Source: Protofrankia sp963555915 (GTDB lineage Bacteria; Actinomycetota; Actinomycetes; Frankiales; Frankiaceae). Taken from it: a stretch of DNA of 37,221 nt. This document shows, piece after piece, positions 7,320 through 16,612 of this stretch. Below the pieces are notes generated by a model. It worked only from the letters and a program-made list of their open reading frames with translations. It was not told the origin of the DNA and made no database searches. The stretch spans positions 1 through 37,221 of the forward strand of contig NZ_CAUVXL010000087.1 in NCBI RefSeq assembly GCF_963555915.1, given 5' to 3'. Position numbers and translations under genes: made by a program. Within the stretch, counting starts at the first letter, position 1. Each line of letters starts with the position of its first letter.

Positions 7320-8876
7320 GTGGCGATCTACAATCCGACGCAGATCTACGGCTTCGCCCGGGGCGCGGGGTTCTCCCCCGACCAGGCGACGACGATGACC
7401 GCCGTCGCGTTGGCGGAGTCCGGCGGCAACAGCAGTTCCCACAACTCCCACGGTGAGGACTCCCGCGGGCTGTGGCAGATCAACCTCAACGCCCATCCAC
7501 AGTGGCGGGACCGCGACCTGTACGACCCGAAGATCAACGCCCAGCTCGCCTATGAGGTGTCGCGGCAGGGCCGGGACGTCTCACCCTGGACGTCGACCCA
7601 CCACGGCGCGAACGCCAGATACCTCGACTTCAAGACGCACGCCCAGCACGCGTCGGTCGAAGCCGGCGACGGTTCCGGCCTGGGCTCGTGGACGGGGACC
7701 CCGGGCTACGGCCACCCGCTCGCCGCCGGCGACGGTCCCGGTGGCACGCACGGACCCGCGGATGCCGGCGGCCACGCGCATGTGAACGGCGAGACCGCAG
7801 CGGGCTCCGACACGACCCGCCGGTTCCTGGACGCGGCGCTTCGGCAGTCCGGCGACCACTACGTCTTCGGCGCCGAAGTGAACCTCGACGACCCCGACCC
7901 GACCACGTTCGACTGCTCCGAGCTGACGCAGTGGGCTGCTCACCAGGCCGGCCACGACATCCCCGACGGCGCGTGGGCGCAGTATTCAAGCCTGCGCGGC
8001 GAAGGCATGGAGATCTCCGTCGAGCAGGCGCTGCATACCCCCGGCGCACTGCTGTTCCAGTTCTCCGACGACGCGGGCCGCGGCAGCGGGGAACCGGCCA
8101 CAGCACATGTCGCGATCAGTCTGGGGGACGGTCGCACCATTGAGGCGCGCAACCCTCGGGACGGCGTGGGGGTGTTCAACGACGCCGGACGCTGGATGAC
8201 CCGCGCGGCGCTGATACCCGGCATCTCCGCAGTGCCGGGCAGCGACACACCGTCCAGAACCGACGCGGCTGGCTCAGTGGCGGCGGCCGACGGGACCGAC
8301 ACCGATGCCGACGGCCTCACCGATGCACTCGAACGGCACCTCGGGACGGACCCCACCCGGACCGACTCCGACGATGACGGTCTGTCAGATGCCTACGAAA
8401 TACTGCACCTGCACACCAATCCGTTGTCCGCGGACACCGACTCCGACGGCGTACCGGATTCCATCGAGCTGGCGCTGGGAACGAACCCGAGCGATCCGGA
8501 CACGGCCCACACCGGCCGGCTCGACGGCGCGATCGGCGCCGCTTCCACCGCCACAACCCGCACTGACACCGACAGCGACACCGACGCAGACGGCCTCACC
8601 GACGCTCTGGAACGCATCCTCGGCAGCTCACCCGATAACGCAGACACCGACGGTGACGGGGTGACCGACGGGGCGGAGTACCACGCGCACCTCAACCTCC
8701 TCGACCCGTCCGATGTGCACGGTCTGCTCGCTGGACCGGGCACGTCGAGCATTGGCGCGCTGTCGAGCGGTCACGTGGGTGCCCATCCCGACGACAGCCA
8801 TCTGGGCGGTCACCCGAGTACGGGCACCGGAGCGGACCTCGCCGACGATGGCGGCTCGCACCTGCCGGCCCTGTAA
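7320..8876 (+). CDS. peptidoglycan hydrolase: lysozyme-like + NlpC/P60 + calcium-binding repeats
   Basis: This 518-residue protein starts at a GTG. Residues 1-100 are lysozyme/SLT-like (AVALAESGG with Glu33, SRGLWQINL, NAQLAYEVS). Residues about 165-300 form an NlpC/P60 domain with TFDCSELTQWAAHQAG (Cys199) and ATAHVAISLGDGRTIEAR (His263), which would cut peptide stems. Residues about 324-450 carry repeated DTDADGLTDALE, DSDDDGLSDAYE and DTDSDGVPDSIE units, which are thrombospondin type-3/EF-like calcium-binding repeats. There is no signal peptide, so it is not a normal secreted hydrolase. Beside eCIS genes it could be a particle-associated lysin or a cargo that opens cell wall on firing (inference). 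It converges with the LuxR-type gene, 10 bp apart. Confidence 0.88.
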   Translation: MAIYNPTQIYGFARGAGFSPDQATTMTAVALAESGGNSSSHNSHGEDSRGLWQINLNAHPQWRDRDLYDPKINAQLAYEVSRQGRDVSPWTSTHHGANARYLDFKTHAQHASVEAGDGSGLGSWTGTPGYGHPLAAGDGPGGTHGPADAGGHAHVNGETAAGSDTTRRFLDAALRQSGDHYVFGAEVNLDDPDPTTFDCSELTQWAAHQAGHDIPDGAWAQYSSLRGEGMEISVEQALHTPGALLFQFSDDAGRGSGEPATAHVAISLGDGRTIEARNPRDGVGVFNDAGRWMTRAALIPGISAVPGSDTPSRTDAAGSVAAADGTDTDADGLTDALERHLGTDPTRTDSDDDGLSDAYEILHLHTNPLSADTDSDGVPDSIELALGTNPSDPDTAHTGRLDGAIGAASTATTRTDTDSDTDADGLTDALERILGSSPDNADTDGDGVTDGAEYHAHLNLLDPSDVHGLLAGPGTSSIGALSSGHVGAHPDDSHLGGHPSTGTGADLADDGGSHLPAL

Positions 8877-8886
8877 GAGCGTCCGG

Positions 8887-9561
8887 TCAGAGCAGACCCT
8901 GTCGTAGCGCGTAGGCGACCGCGTGGGACCGGTTACGCAGGCCGTACCGGCGGGTGACGTCCTGGAGGACGTTCTTGACGGTGCGTTCGGAGTAGCAGAG
9001 CTGCCGACCGATCTCGCGGGTGTCGCACCCCTCGCTGACCAACCGGAGCACGTCCCGCTCCCGTTCGGAGATGCCCGACAGGGTGAGACCACGTGGCGTG
9101 AGCACCTGGCACTGGACGTGGCGCACCTGGCTGAGCAGCCCGCCGAGGAGGTCGGGCGGCAGGAAACCCTCGCCGCTGGCCGCCCCGCGAATCGCGGCCA
9201 GCACCTGATCCGGGGTGGCGCCGGCGCGCCGGATCAGCGCCGTGATACCCGCTTCCACCACGGCCGTCACATCGGCGAAATCCAGATCGGTCACGATGAG
9301 GACCACCGGCGTTCCGGCCTGATACAGACCGCGGATGAGGTCGAACGTCCGCTTGTCAACGGTGTCGACGCTGACCAGCGCGACATCGACCAGCGCGACA
9401 TCGACCGTCGTGTCCCCGCCGCAGGACGCCGGCAGGCCGGCGGCGGGGCCCGGGCCCGCGTCAATGAGATCGACATCCGGACAGCCCGCAAGCTGCGCAG
9501 CAAGACCAGCCCGGGTGATCGGGTCACTGGCATGGAGCAGGACGTGTATCGGTCGGCTCAT
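8887..9561 (-). CDS. LuxR-family DNA-binding regulator with degenerate receiver-like domain
   Basis: The 224-residue product begins MSRPIHVLLHASDPITRAGL, like the first strand and helix of a response-regulator receiver. VDVALVDVALVSVD stands where the phosphorylated Asp is expected, but the acid-pocket pattern is weak, so phosphorylation is doubtful. Residues about 160-224 are a clear LuxR/NarL helix-turn-helix: GISERERDVLRLVSEG, TREIGRQLCYSERTVKNVL, RNRSHAVAYALRQGLL. I choose the ATG at 9561 rather than the in-frame start 16 codons upstream because homologous receiver domains begin here and GGGGAT precedes it. No sensor kinase gene is in the window. It may control the eCIS-linked genes, its own gene or the GTPase operon; an 11-bp repeat ladder lies just upstream. 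Confidence 0.88.
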   Translation of the reverse strand: MSRPIHVLLHASDPITRAGLAAQLAGCPDVDLIDAGPGPAAGLPASCGGDTTVDVALVDVALVSVDTVDKRTFDLIRGLYQAGTPVVLIVTDLDFADVTAVVEAGITALIRRAGATPDQVLAAIRGAASGEGFLPPDLLGGLLSQVRHVQCQVLTPRGLTLSGISERERDVLRLVSEGCDTREIGRQLCYSERTVKNVLQDVTRRYGLRNRSHAVAYALRQGLL

Positions 9562-9603
9562 GGCTATCCCCCTGATGCTTCGCGTGACCGGCAGGACCAG
9601 GTA

Positions 9604-9699
9604 TCTCACATCGCTCTCAAGAAAAACTCATTGCGCGAAGGCGCACTCACGTTGTACTCAATCGGCACTCAATCGGCACTCAAGACTGACTCAAGATGC
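9604..9699. promoter_or_regulatory. ladder of eight CTCA motifs at 11-bp intervals
   Basis: TCTCA or ACTCA motifs begin at 9604, 9615 and 9626, then after a 19-bp step at 9645, 9656, 9667, 9678 and 9689. Within each block the period is exactly 11 bp. The units at 9656 and 9667 are identical over all 11 bases (ACTCAATCGGC). Direct repeats at 11-bp steps are the operator type used by SARP and OmpR/PhoB-type winged-helix activators (family knowledge). It fills most of the gap between the LuxR-type gene and the first GTPase gene (9753), so it could govern either. Confidence 0.75.
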
Positions 9700-9752
9700 A
9701 GGTCAGGCGTGGCTCGCACGTACCGGACGGAGATCTATGAGATGACAGTGAA

Positions 9753-11537
9753 GTGCCTGTGAGCGCCGTCGCAGCCGACCCCCCGGAGGCGTCGCTGCTG
9801 GACACGTCCCTGCTGGACGCGGTCATTCGCGAGGCCGGCCGACACCGGCGCGCCGACCTACAGGCCCGGCTGGCCCGGGAACGCACGCGGCTGACCGCGA
9901 CGTCATGCCAGGTGGTGGTGGTCGGTGAGTTCAAGAAGGGAAAGAGCTCGCTGGTCAATGCGCTGCTGAACCTGCAGGTCTGCGCAGTCGACCCGATCGG
10001 GGCGACCATGATGCCCACAATGATCCAGCACGCGCCCGCCCGCACGGAAACCGTGATCGACCAGTCGGCCGGTTGCGGCGTGGAGATCGGCGTCCCGAAT
10101 GAACTTCTGGCGTCCGGACTGATAATCGTCGACACGCCCGGGGTGAACGGCGGCCTCACCGACGCTCGCGCTGCCGCGACCCTGCGAGCCGTCTCCGATG
10201 CCGACGCGGTCGTGTTCGTCTCGGACGCCAGCCAGGAGTACACCGAGCCGGAGCTGGCTTTCCTGCGCGGGGCGGCACAGCACTGTCCGGTCGTCGTCTG
10301 CGCCCTGACCAAGATTGACTTCTACCCCGAATGGCGACGCATTCTCGACCTCGACCGCGGGCATCTACACCGGGTCGGGATCGCGGCACCGGTATTTCCG
10401 CTGTCCGCGCCGCTGCGCGACCACGGCCTGCGCGCCGATGCGCCCGAGGTCGACGCAGAATCGGGCTATCCGGCGTTCGCCGTCCACATCCGCTCCGAGC
10501 TCGTCGAGCAGTGTCGGGCGCGGGCGCGGCGTGACGCGGATGAGGCAGCGCGCGACGCCCTCGCCCAGATCATGGCTGAGTTGGTGGTGGAACGGGCCGC
10601 GCGTGCCGATCCGGCCGTCAGAAATACCCTGCGGCTCCGGCTGGAGGCGGCGCAGGCACGCGCCCACACGATGACCACGGCGGCGGCGAGGTGGCAGCGG
10701 ATTCTCCGGGACGGCAACACCCAGCTGGAACGACGGGTGGACGACGACCTCAATCAGCGGCTGCAGGCCGTCACCGGCGAGTTCAGGAAACGCGTGGCGA
10801 CCAGTGCTGACCTGGTGCAGGGCTGGGACGAACTGCGCGCCTGGCTGTGCGAACAGGCCAACCGCGAGCTCATGGCGCACCGCACGATGCTGAGAGCTGA
10901 AGCTGCCGCGCTGGCCGAGCAGGTTGTCAGCGTCTTTCACACCGACGAGGCAGCCACCAGCGCCCTACCCGAGATCCCCGCGATGACGTCCCTGGCCTCG
11001 CTGGCCTCGCTGGCCTCGCCGACGTCGGGACGGCCGGCGGCTGAGGGCACAGACCCGCAATTCCGCACCGACGGGCGCGGGGCGCGCTGGACTCAGGCCC
11101 TGCGCAGCGGCGCGATCGGCATGATGCCCATCCACCTGCTCGCAGCATTCGGCGCACTCGCGGGGCTCTCGCTCGCCCCGATCGTGGCACCGGTCGGCGG
11201 GGCGGTCATGTTCGTGGTCGCGAAACGTACGCTGCGTACGTCCCGGGAGAATCAGCTTTCAACCCATCGGGCGCAGGCGAAAGGCGCGGGGGAAGACTAC
11301 CTCCAGAAAGCCTGGCAGCTGGCGCACACGGACTCCCGGCGCGCCCAGCAGGACATCTATTTTCAGCTGGGAAACGTCTTCACCGAACGCGCGGCCGAGC
11401 TCAGAACATCGGCCGGACGCAACCTCGAATCGGCCGCCCTTGAGATCAAGGCGACCGATGTCCGCAGCCAACGGCGACTCGCCGAGCTCAACACGGAGAT
11501 CAACCGCCTGGAGCTCCTGGCAGGGCAGCGCCGGTGA
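9753..11537 (+). CDS. dynamin-like large GTPase (first of a pair)
   Basis: This 594-residue protein has a full GTPase domain: G1 GEFKKGKSS (58-66), a G2 threonine in GATMMPT (about 85-90), G3 DTPG (127-130) and G4 TKID (186-189). Long helical, Arg/Glu-rich stretches follow. A hydrophobic hairpin at about 453-490 (MMPIHLLAAFGALAGLS, APIVAPVGGAVMFVVA) is the membrane paddle usual in bacterial dynamin-like proteins, ending in a coiled helix. Such proteins come in pairs and shape or repair membranes (DynA/DynB in Streptomyces, IniA/IniC in mycobacteria). The GTG at 9753 was chosen as nearby ATGs are out of frame. Its stop overlaps the next gene's start. An in-frame LASLASLAS repeat lies before the paddle. 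Confidence 0.9.
   Translation: MPVSAVAADPPEASLLDTSLLDAVIREAGRHRRADLQARLARERTRLTATSCQVVVVGEFKKGKSSLVNALLNLQVCAVDPIGATMMPTMIQHAPARTETVIDQSAGCGVEIGVPNELLASGLIIVDTPGVNGGLTDARAAATLRAVSDADAVVFVSDASQEYTEPELAFLRGAAQHCPVVVCALTKIDFYPEWRRILDLDRGHLHRVGIAAPVFPLSAPLRDHGLRADAPEVDAESGYPAFAVHIRSELVEQCRARARRDADEAARDALAQIMAELVVERAARADPAVRNTLRLRLEAAQARAHTMTTAAARWQRILRDGNTQLERRVDDDLNQRLQAVTGEFRKRVATSADLVQGWDELRAWLCEQANRELMAHRTMLRAEAAALAEQVVSVFHTDEAATSALPEIPAMTSLASLASLASPTSGRPAAEGTDPQFRTDGRGARWTQALRSGAIGMMPIHLLAAFGALAGLSLAPIVAPVGGAVMFVVAKRTLRTSRENQLSTHRAQAKGAGEDYLQKAWQLAHTDSRRAQQDIYFQLGNVFTERAAELRTSAGRNLESAALEIKATDVRSQRRLAELNTEINRLELLAGQRR
10992..11018. repeat. 9-bp in-frame tandem repeat, three copies
   Basis: CTGGCCTCG is repeated three times without mismatch and codes LAS-LAS-LAS in the linker before the membrane paddle of the first GTPase. 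Confidence 0.9.
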
Positions 11538-13195
11538 CCCTGCGCTCGGATGTCCAGGCGCTGTTGACCGATGCCGCCGAGGCGTACCGGGGCAGCCCGG
11601 CCGAACCCGTCCTGCGCCGAGAGCTGCGGTCCCTGGACGGTCCGTTACGGGTCGCCATCGCCGGCCGGGTCAAGGCGGGGAAGTCCACCCTGCTCAACGC
11701 TCTGGTCGGCGAACAGATCGCGGCTACCGACGCCGGCGAGTGCACCCGGGTGGTGACCTGGTACCACCATGGTCCCCGGCACGCGGCCCGGGCGGACCTG
11801 TGGCCTGAACGCCGGCCGGGCAACAGCGGTGCCGCCACCACGGTGGAGGTCGGGCTGCACCGAGGGCCGGGCGGCGCCCGGATCGACCTGGGGCCGTACG
11901 CCGCCGAGGACGTCGAACGACTGCGGGTGGCGCTGCCGAGCGCGCAACTGCGCCACCTCACGCTCATCGACACCCCGGGTATCGCATCACTGTCAACCGA
12001 GGTGTCACGCCGAAGTCACGCATTTCTCGTACCGTCCGGCGAGGCAGCCGAGGACGCCGGGTACCACGGTGGGGCGGACGCCGTGATCTACCTGATGCGG
12101 CATCTGCACGCCGCGGACGTGAGCTTCCTGGAGTCCTTCCGCCAGACCGGGCTGCGCGACACCGCCCCGGCGCACGCGATCGGTGTGCTGTCCCGGGCGG
12201 ATGAGATAGCGCCTGGCAACGCCGCATCAATCGACCTCGCGCACCAGGTCACCGCGGGCATGGGCCGCGACCCCCGGGTCCGGGCGCTGGTACAGACGGT
12301 CGTGCCGGTGGCGGGTCTGCTCGCCCAGTGCGGCACGTGGCTCGGTGACCGCGAGTTCGCGGCCCTGGCGTCCGTCGCCGGCCAGCCGACGGTGGACGGT
12401 GTCCCCCTGCTGCTGTCGGTGGACCGCTTCCGCGCGGCGAACCCGCGGATCGAGGCGGCGCTCGATGATCGGTCCATGCTGCTGGGCCGGCTCGGGCTCG
12501 CCGGGGTCCAGCTCGCCGTTGCGCTGATCCGGCCGGGGCTGGTCACCGACGCGACCGGGCTGGTCACCGAGCTTGCGCACCGCAGCGGTCTGCCCGAACT
12601 GCGGGCACTACTGGAGCGTCAGTTCACCGACCGGGCCGACGTCCTCAAGGCCCAGACCGCGCTGCGCCGCCTGGACGCCGTGCTCGACGCCCACCCGATC
12701 CCGTCGGCAGACACATTACGGACCCGCCGGGAACGCCTTGAAGCGGGCGCCCACGCGCTGGCCGAACTGAAACTGTTCGGTGATCTGCGTCTGGGCGAGG
12801 TCGACGTGGACGACGACCAGCGGGAGGCGATCGAGCTGCTGCTGGGCGCTGCGGGCGGCGAGGTGACCGCCCGGCTCGGCCTGCCACCGGATACCCCCGC
12901 CGACGACATCCGAGCCGCGTTGCTCACTACTCTCGACCGCTACCGCCGGCTCAGCGAGAACCGGCTCGCCTCCCGTCCGCTGCGCCGCGCCGCAGCGACG
13001 CTGCGCCGCACCTGCGAAGGCCTGCTCACCGGGGATGACATCGCACGACCGACCGGCCGACCGACCGGCCGACCGACCGCGGACTTCACCGTAACCGACA
13101 GGCGGACTGCCGCACTGTGCCATGCTGACCATCGCGTGCCATGCTGGACACCGTGCGAATCTCGTCGATCGGCCGCATTCCGGTCATACGGGTAG
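11534..13195 (+). CDS. dynamin-like GTPase (second of a pair)
   Basis: This 553-residue GTPase has G1 GRVKAGKS (44-51), G3 DTPG (146-149) and a G4-like SRAD (220-223), with a long helical C-terminal half and no clear membrane hairpin. The GTG start overlaps the TGA of the first GTPase, so translation is coupled and the two products probably act as a hetero-complex, as IniA/IniC or DynA/DynB do. After RRTCEGLLTGDD the tail is odd: a 12-bp repeat codes RPTGRPTGRPTA, then a Cys/Arg-rich run of about 35 residues without family likeness. A second, divergent copy of this gene's 3' end at 19324-19413 stops soon after EGLLT, suggesting that the original protein ended near residue 500. Confidence 0.88.
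   Translation: MTLRSDVQALLTDAAEAYRGSPAEPVLRRELRSLDGPLRVAIAGRVKAGKSTLLNALVGEQIAATDAGECTRVVTWYHHGPRHAARADLWPERRPGNSGAATTVEVGLHRGPGGARIDLGPYAAEDVERLRVALPSAQLRHLTLIDTPGIASLSTEVSRRSHAFLVPSGEAAEDAGYHGGADAVIYLMRHLHAADVSFLESFRQTGLRDTAPAHAIGVLSRADEIAPGNAASIDLAHQVTAGMGRDPRVRALVQTVVPVAGLLAQCGTWLGDREFAALASVAGQPTVDGVPLLLSVDRFRAANPRIEAALDDRSMLLGRLGLAGVQLAVALIRPGLVTDATGLVTELAHRSGLPELRALLERQFTDRADVLKAQTALRRLDAVLDAHPIPSADTLRTRRERLEAGAHALAELKLFGDLRLGEVDVDDDQREAIELLLGAAGGEVTARLGLPPDTPADDIRAALLTTLDRYRRLSENRLASRPLRRAAATLRRTCEGLLTGDDIARPTGRPTGRPTADFTVTDRRTAALCHADHRVPCWTPCESRRSAAFRSYG
13047..13078. repeat. 12-bp in-frame tandem repeat
   Basis: GACCGACCGGCC occurs twice plus eight bases of a third unit, coding RPTG repeats near the end of the second GTPase gene, where family likeness stops. 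Confidence 0.9.
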
Positions 13196-13289
13196 AATCA
13201 TAATAGCCATATCAGGTAGTGGGCATCTGGCCAGGACGGTGCGGACACGCCCGCACGGAGTCGCGGCGCACGGTCGAAGGGGGAACAGC

Positions 13290-15749
13290 GTGTCAACGCC
13301 GCTGAGAATCGTCAGCAGTATAGGGGAAGTGATCATAACAGGTGATCGCCCTTTTGTGGTAGGTCGGGGGAAGGGATCCGACCTGGTGCTGTTAGACCGC
13401 CAGGTTTCGCGCCGCCACGTGGAAATTACGTGCACCAATTCTGAATGGACCGCGAAGGACGTCAGCTCGTACGGAACCTGGGTGGACGGAGAACGCGTCC
13501 AGCAGATCACCGTGCGGGGCGAGGTACGACTCCGGCTCGGCGCGCTCGACGGCCCCGAGCTCGTGATGCTGCCGGTCGTGGCGGACATCCCGAAACAGCC
13601 GGAGCTCGATCCGCGCTCGGAGATGTCCACGGTCTGGCGCGGCAGCCCCGAGTACGAACGCGACCGGCAGGCGGTCGCCGCCGCCGCCACTGCCACGGCC
13701 ACCACCGCGGCCAACGGTATAACGAGGCTGGAACGCGAACACGGCCGGCGCAACACCTACCCGCTCCGGCGGGGGACGATGTCGATGGGGCGGTCCCGGG
13801 ACAACGACATCGTCGTGGCCGACCTGCTCGCCTCCCGACGCCATGCCGAGATTTTCGTCGGCCAGAGCGGCGTACATGTCGTCGATCTCGACTCGGCAAA
13901 CGGGACATTCCTCAACGGCAGGAAGATCAGCCGGGAGGCCGTCGCCCAACGCGACATCATCGCCGTCGGCCATCATCTTTTCCAGCTCGAAGGCGACACG
14001 CTGGTCGAATATCTCGACTCCGGGGACGTCACCTTCGAGGCTGACGGCCTCAACGTCTTCGTCAAGGACATGCAGATCATGCATGACGTGAGCTTCCGAC
14101 TACCTGGGCGGGCATTGCTGGCCGTCATCGGCCCCAGCGGCTCGGGCAAGTCGACCCTGCTGAACGCGCTGACTGGTTTCCGACCGGCCGACGACGGCAC
14201 CGTCCGCTATGCCGGCCGGGACATGTACGCCGAATACAGCGAACTACGCCGGCGAATCGGGCATGTCCCGCAGGATGACCTTCTCCACACCACGCTGACG
14301 GTCCGCAAGGCGCTGGAATACGGCGCGCGGCTACGCTTCCCTCCGGACACCACAAAGGACGAGCGCCGGGAACGCGTCGACGAGGTTCTCCGCGAACTGG
14401 GGCTCGACCAGCGCGCGGATGTCGCTGTGCAGAACCTGTCCGGTGGGCAACGCAAACGCACCAGCGTGGCGCTGGAACTGCTGACCAGACCGACGCTGCT
14501 GTTCCTGGACGAGCCCACCTCCGGCCTCGACCCCGGCATGGACCAGAACGTGATGGGCGCACTGCGGACGCTGGCCGACGGTGGTCGGACCATCGTGGTG
14601 GTGACCCACAGTGTTGCACAGCTCGATATCTGTGACTATATTCTTGTGCTTGCCAAGGGCGGGCGTACCGCTTATTTCGGCCCGCCGAAAAGCGCCCTCA
14701 CCTTCCTCGGGAAGAACTCGTGGCCGGACGTCTTCCAGATGTTGGAATCCGCCTCACCTATCGAGCTGGCGGATCGGTTCCGGAACTCCGAGTACTTCGT
14801 CCCGGCGTCCGTCACGGCACCGCCCGCGCGCCCGATACCGACGGCGCTGCCAAGCGCACGGCAACAGTCCCTTTTCTCACAGATAGCGACGCTGAGCCGC
14901 CGCCAGCTGAGCGTCATCACCTCGGACCGCTCCTACCTCTGGCTGATCGTGGCATTTCCGTTCCTGCTGGGCATACTCCCCCGGGTCGGACCGGCGCCGC
15001 ACCGCCTGGACCCGCTGCCCAACGGCATACCGAACGTCGATGCGCAGATGCTGCTCCTCGTGGTCGTGCTCTGCGCGTGCTTCATGGGAATGGCGAACTC
15101 GATCCGGGAGATCGTCAAGGAGAAGGCGATCTACCGGCGAGAGCGGGCCATCGGCCTCTCGATCACGGCCTACCTCGGGTCGAAGGTCGTCGTCCTCGTC
15201 ATCATCACCACGCTGCAGAGCATCGTCTTCACGATGATCGGAATGACCAACCGCACACCGCGCCAGGCGGTCGCACTCAGCGTGCCCATGCTGGAGGTCA
15301 TCCTGGCGGTGACCATGATCTCGATATCGTCGGCAATGCTCGGCCTGGCGATTTCCGCCTGGGTCGACAATGCGGACAAGACCATGCCGCTGCTGGTGAT
15401 GACCACCATGTCGCAGGTCGTTTTCAGCGGCGGGCTCGTCCCGCTGGAAGGCAAACTGGGTCTGCAACAGCTCAGCTATCTCATGCCGGCCCGCTGGGGC
15501 TACGCGGCGATCGCATCCTCGGCCGACCTCAATGACGTGGTGAAACTCGGCGACGCCCCCTTCTCCCGGGGCCCGGTCGATCCGCTGTGGGTGCATGCCG
15601 GTCACGTCTACATCACCGACATCGTGGCGGGTGTCGGCGTCGGGTGTCTGGCGGTGGGTGCCTGCGCCCTGTTACTACGACGTCTCGATCCCAAGGTGTC
15701 CACTCGGCGGGGCCCGCTGTCGATGAGAAAAAAGACCTCGTCATCATGA
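13290..15749 (+). CDS. FHA-FHA-ABCG-type transporter (Rv1747-like)
   Basis: From the GTG at 13290 (GAAGGGGG upstream) the product has 819 residues. A first FHA domain (about 10-95; VGRGKGSDLVLLDRQVSRRHVEI) and a second (about 160-245; MGRSRDNDIVVADLLASRRHAEI, DSANGTFLNG) would bind phospho-threonine. The ABC ATPase follows: Walker A GPSGSGKST (about 283-291), signature LSGGQRKRTS (about 383), Walker B LLFLDEPTSGLD. The C-terminal part is an ABC2-type membrane domain of about six helices (about 545-810). This matches the mycobacterial Rv1747 family of half-transporters regulated by Ser/Thr kinases through the FHA domains. The cargo is unknown. The last bases overlap the UbiA start (ATGA), so transporter and prenyltransferase are co-translated, hinting at export of a prenylated product. 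Confidence 0.92.
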   Translation: MSTPLRIVSSIGEVIITGDRPFVVGRGKGSDLVLLDRQVSRRHVEITCTNSEWTAKDVSSYGTWVDGERVQQITVRGEVRLRLGALDGPELVMLPVVADIPKQPELDPRSEMSTVWRGSPEYERDRQAVAAAATATATTAANGITRLEREHGRRNTYPLRRGTMSMGRSRDNDIVVADLLASRRHAEIFVGQSGVHVVDLDSANGTFLNGRKISREAVAQRDIIAVGHHLFQLEGDTLVEYLDSGDVTFEADGLNVFVKDMQIMHDVSFRLPGRALLAVIGPSGSGKSTLLNALTGFRPADDGTVRYAGRDMYAEYSELRRRIGHVPQDDLLHTTLTVRKALEYGARLRFPPDTTKDERRERVDEVLRELGLDQRADVAVQNLSGGQRKRTSVALELLTRPTLLFLDEPTSGLDPGMDQNVMGALRTLADGGRTIVVVTHSVAQLDICDYILVLAKGGRTAYFGPPKSALTFLGKNSWPDVFQMLESASPIELADRFRNSEYFVPASVTAPPARPIPTALPSARQQSLFSQIATLSRRQLSVITSDRSYLWLIVAFPFLLGILPRVGPAPHRLDPLPNGIPNVDAQMLLLVVVLCACFMGMANSIREIVKEKAIYRRERAIGLSITAYLGSKVVVLVIITTLQSIVFTMIGMTNRTPRQAVALSVPMLEVILAVTMISISSAMLGLAISAWVDNADKTMPLLVMTTMSQVVFSGGLVPLEGKLGLQQLSYLMPARWGYAAIASSADLNDVVKLGDAPFSRGPVDPLWVHAGHVYITDIVAGVGVGCLAVGACALLLRRLDPKVSTRRGPLSMRKKTSSS

Positions 15750-16612
15750 GTAACGCGATGAGTCACGCCGTCGTCCGCGACCTCGCGGGCGACCTCGCAC
15801 GCACCAGCCATCCCGAGCCGTCCGCGGCGGTCACGCTGATCGCCACCGCGCTCGCGGCCTCCAGCGGACGGTCGGTGGCCGGTGTCGTCGCGGTAGCCCT
15901 CGCCGTGGGGACCGGCCAGCTCTCGGTCGGGTGGAGCAACGACTACTTCGACCGGGTCCGGGACGCATCCAGCGGGCGGGACGACAAACCGGTGGCGCTC
16001 GGCGCCCTGCCTGCCCGGACGGTGGGCCTCGCCGCGGTGGTCACCCTGGCGGCGTGCGTACCCCTGTCCCTGCTGTCCGGGTGGCGGGCGGCCACCGCGC
16101 ACCTGATCGCGGTCGCGCTGGCCTGGCTGTACAACATGGGGGTGAAGGGCACGGCCGCGTCGCTGCTCCCGTTCGCCGTCGCCTATGCGCTGCTGCCCGC
16201 CTTCATCGTCCTGGGCCTACCCGGCCATCCCCTGCCTGCCTGGTGGCTGCTACTGGCCGGCGCCCTGCTGGGCTGCGGGGGGCACTTCGCCAACGTTCTG
16301 CCCGACCTCGACGACGACCTGCGTGCCGGCGTGCGCGGTGTGCCGCACCGGGTCGGGGCGCGCTGGTCGTTGTGGCTGGCCGTGACACTGCTCGCGGCCG
16401 CGTCCGTGGTGATCGCTTTCGGCCCGGGATCGGTCGGTCCGACGGCGATCGCGGGGCTCGCCGTGACCGGTGTCGCCGTCGTCGCGGTCCTGGTGAACGA
16501 ATCCAACCGGGGGAATCCACCACCGGTCGGACGTGGGGCTTTTCGCGTCATCCTCGCGGTCGCGCTCGCCGATGTGGGGCTGCTGGTGGCGGCCGGACCC
16601 AACCTGGTCTGA
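15746..16612 (+). CDS. UbiA-family prenyltransferase
   Basis: The 288-residue product starts at an ATG overlapping the transporter's stop. It is an integral membrane protein of about eight to nine helices with the two Asp-rich motifs of the family: NDYFDRVRD (65-73) and DLDDDLRAG (187-195), which hold the Mg-diphosphate of an isoprenyl donor. UbiA enzymes attach prenyl chains to aromatic acceptors such as quinone or polyketide precursors, or to polar head groups. A type III polyketide synthase gene follows after 218 bp, so its aromatic product could be the acceptor (inference). The frame is open upstream of 15746, but the ATGA overlap and start of likeness favour this start. Confidence 0.9.
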   Translation: MSNAMSHAVVRDLAGDLARTSHPEPSAAVTLIATALAASSGRSVAGVVAVALAVGTGQLSVGWSNDYFDRVRDASSGRDDKPVALGALPARTVGLAAVVTLAACVPLSLLSGWRAATAHLIAVALAWLYNMGVKGTAASLLPFAVAYALLPAFIVLGLPGHPLPAWWLLLAGALLGCGGHFANVLPDLDDDLRAGVRGVPHRVGARWSLWLAVTLLAAASVVIAFGPGSVGPTAIAGLAVTGVAVVAVLVNESNRGNPPPVGRGAFRVILAVALADVGLLVAAGPNLV

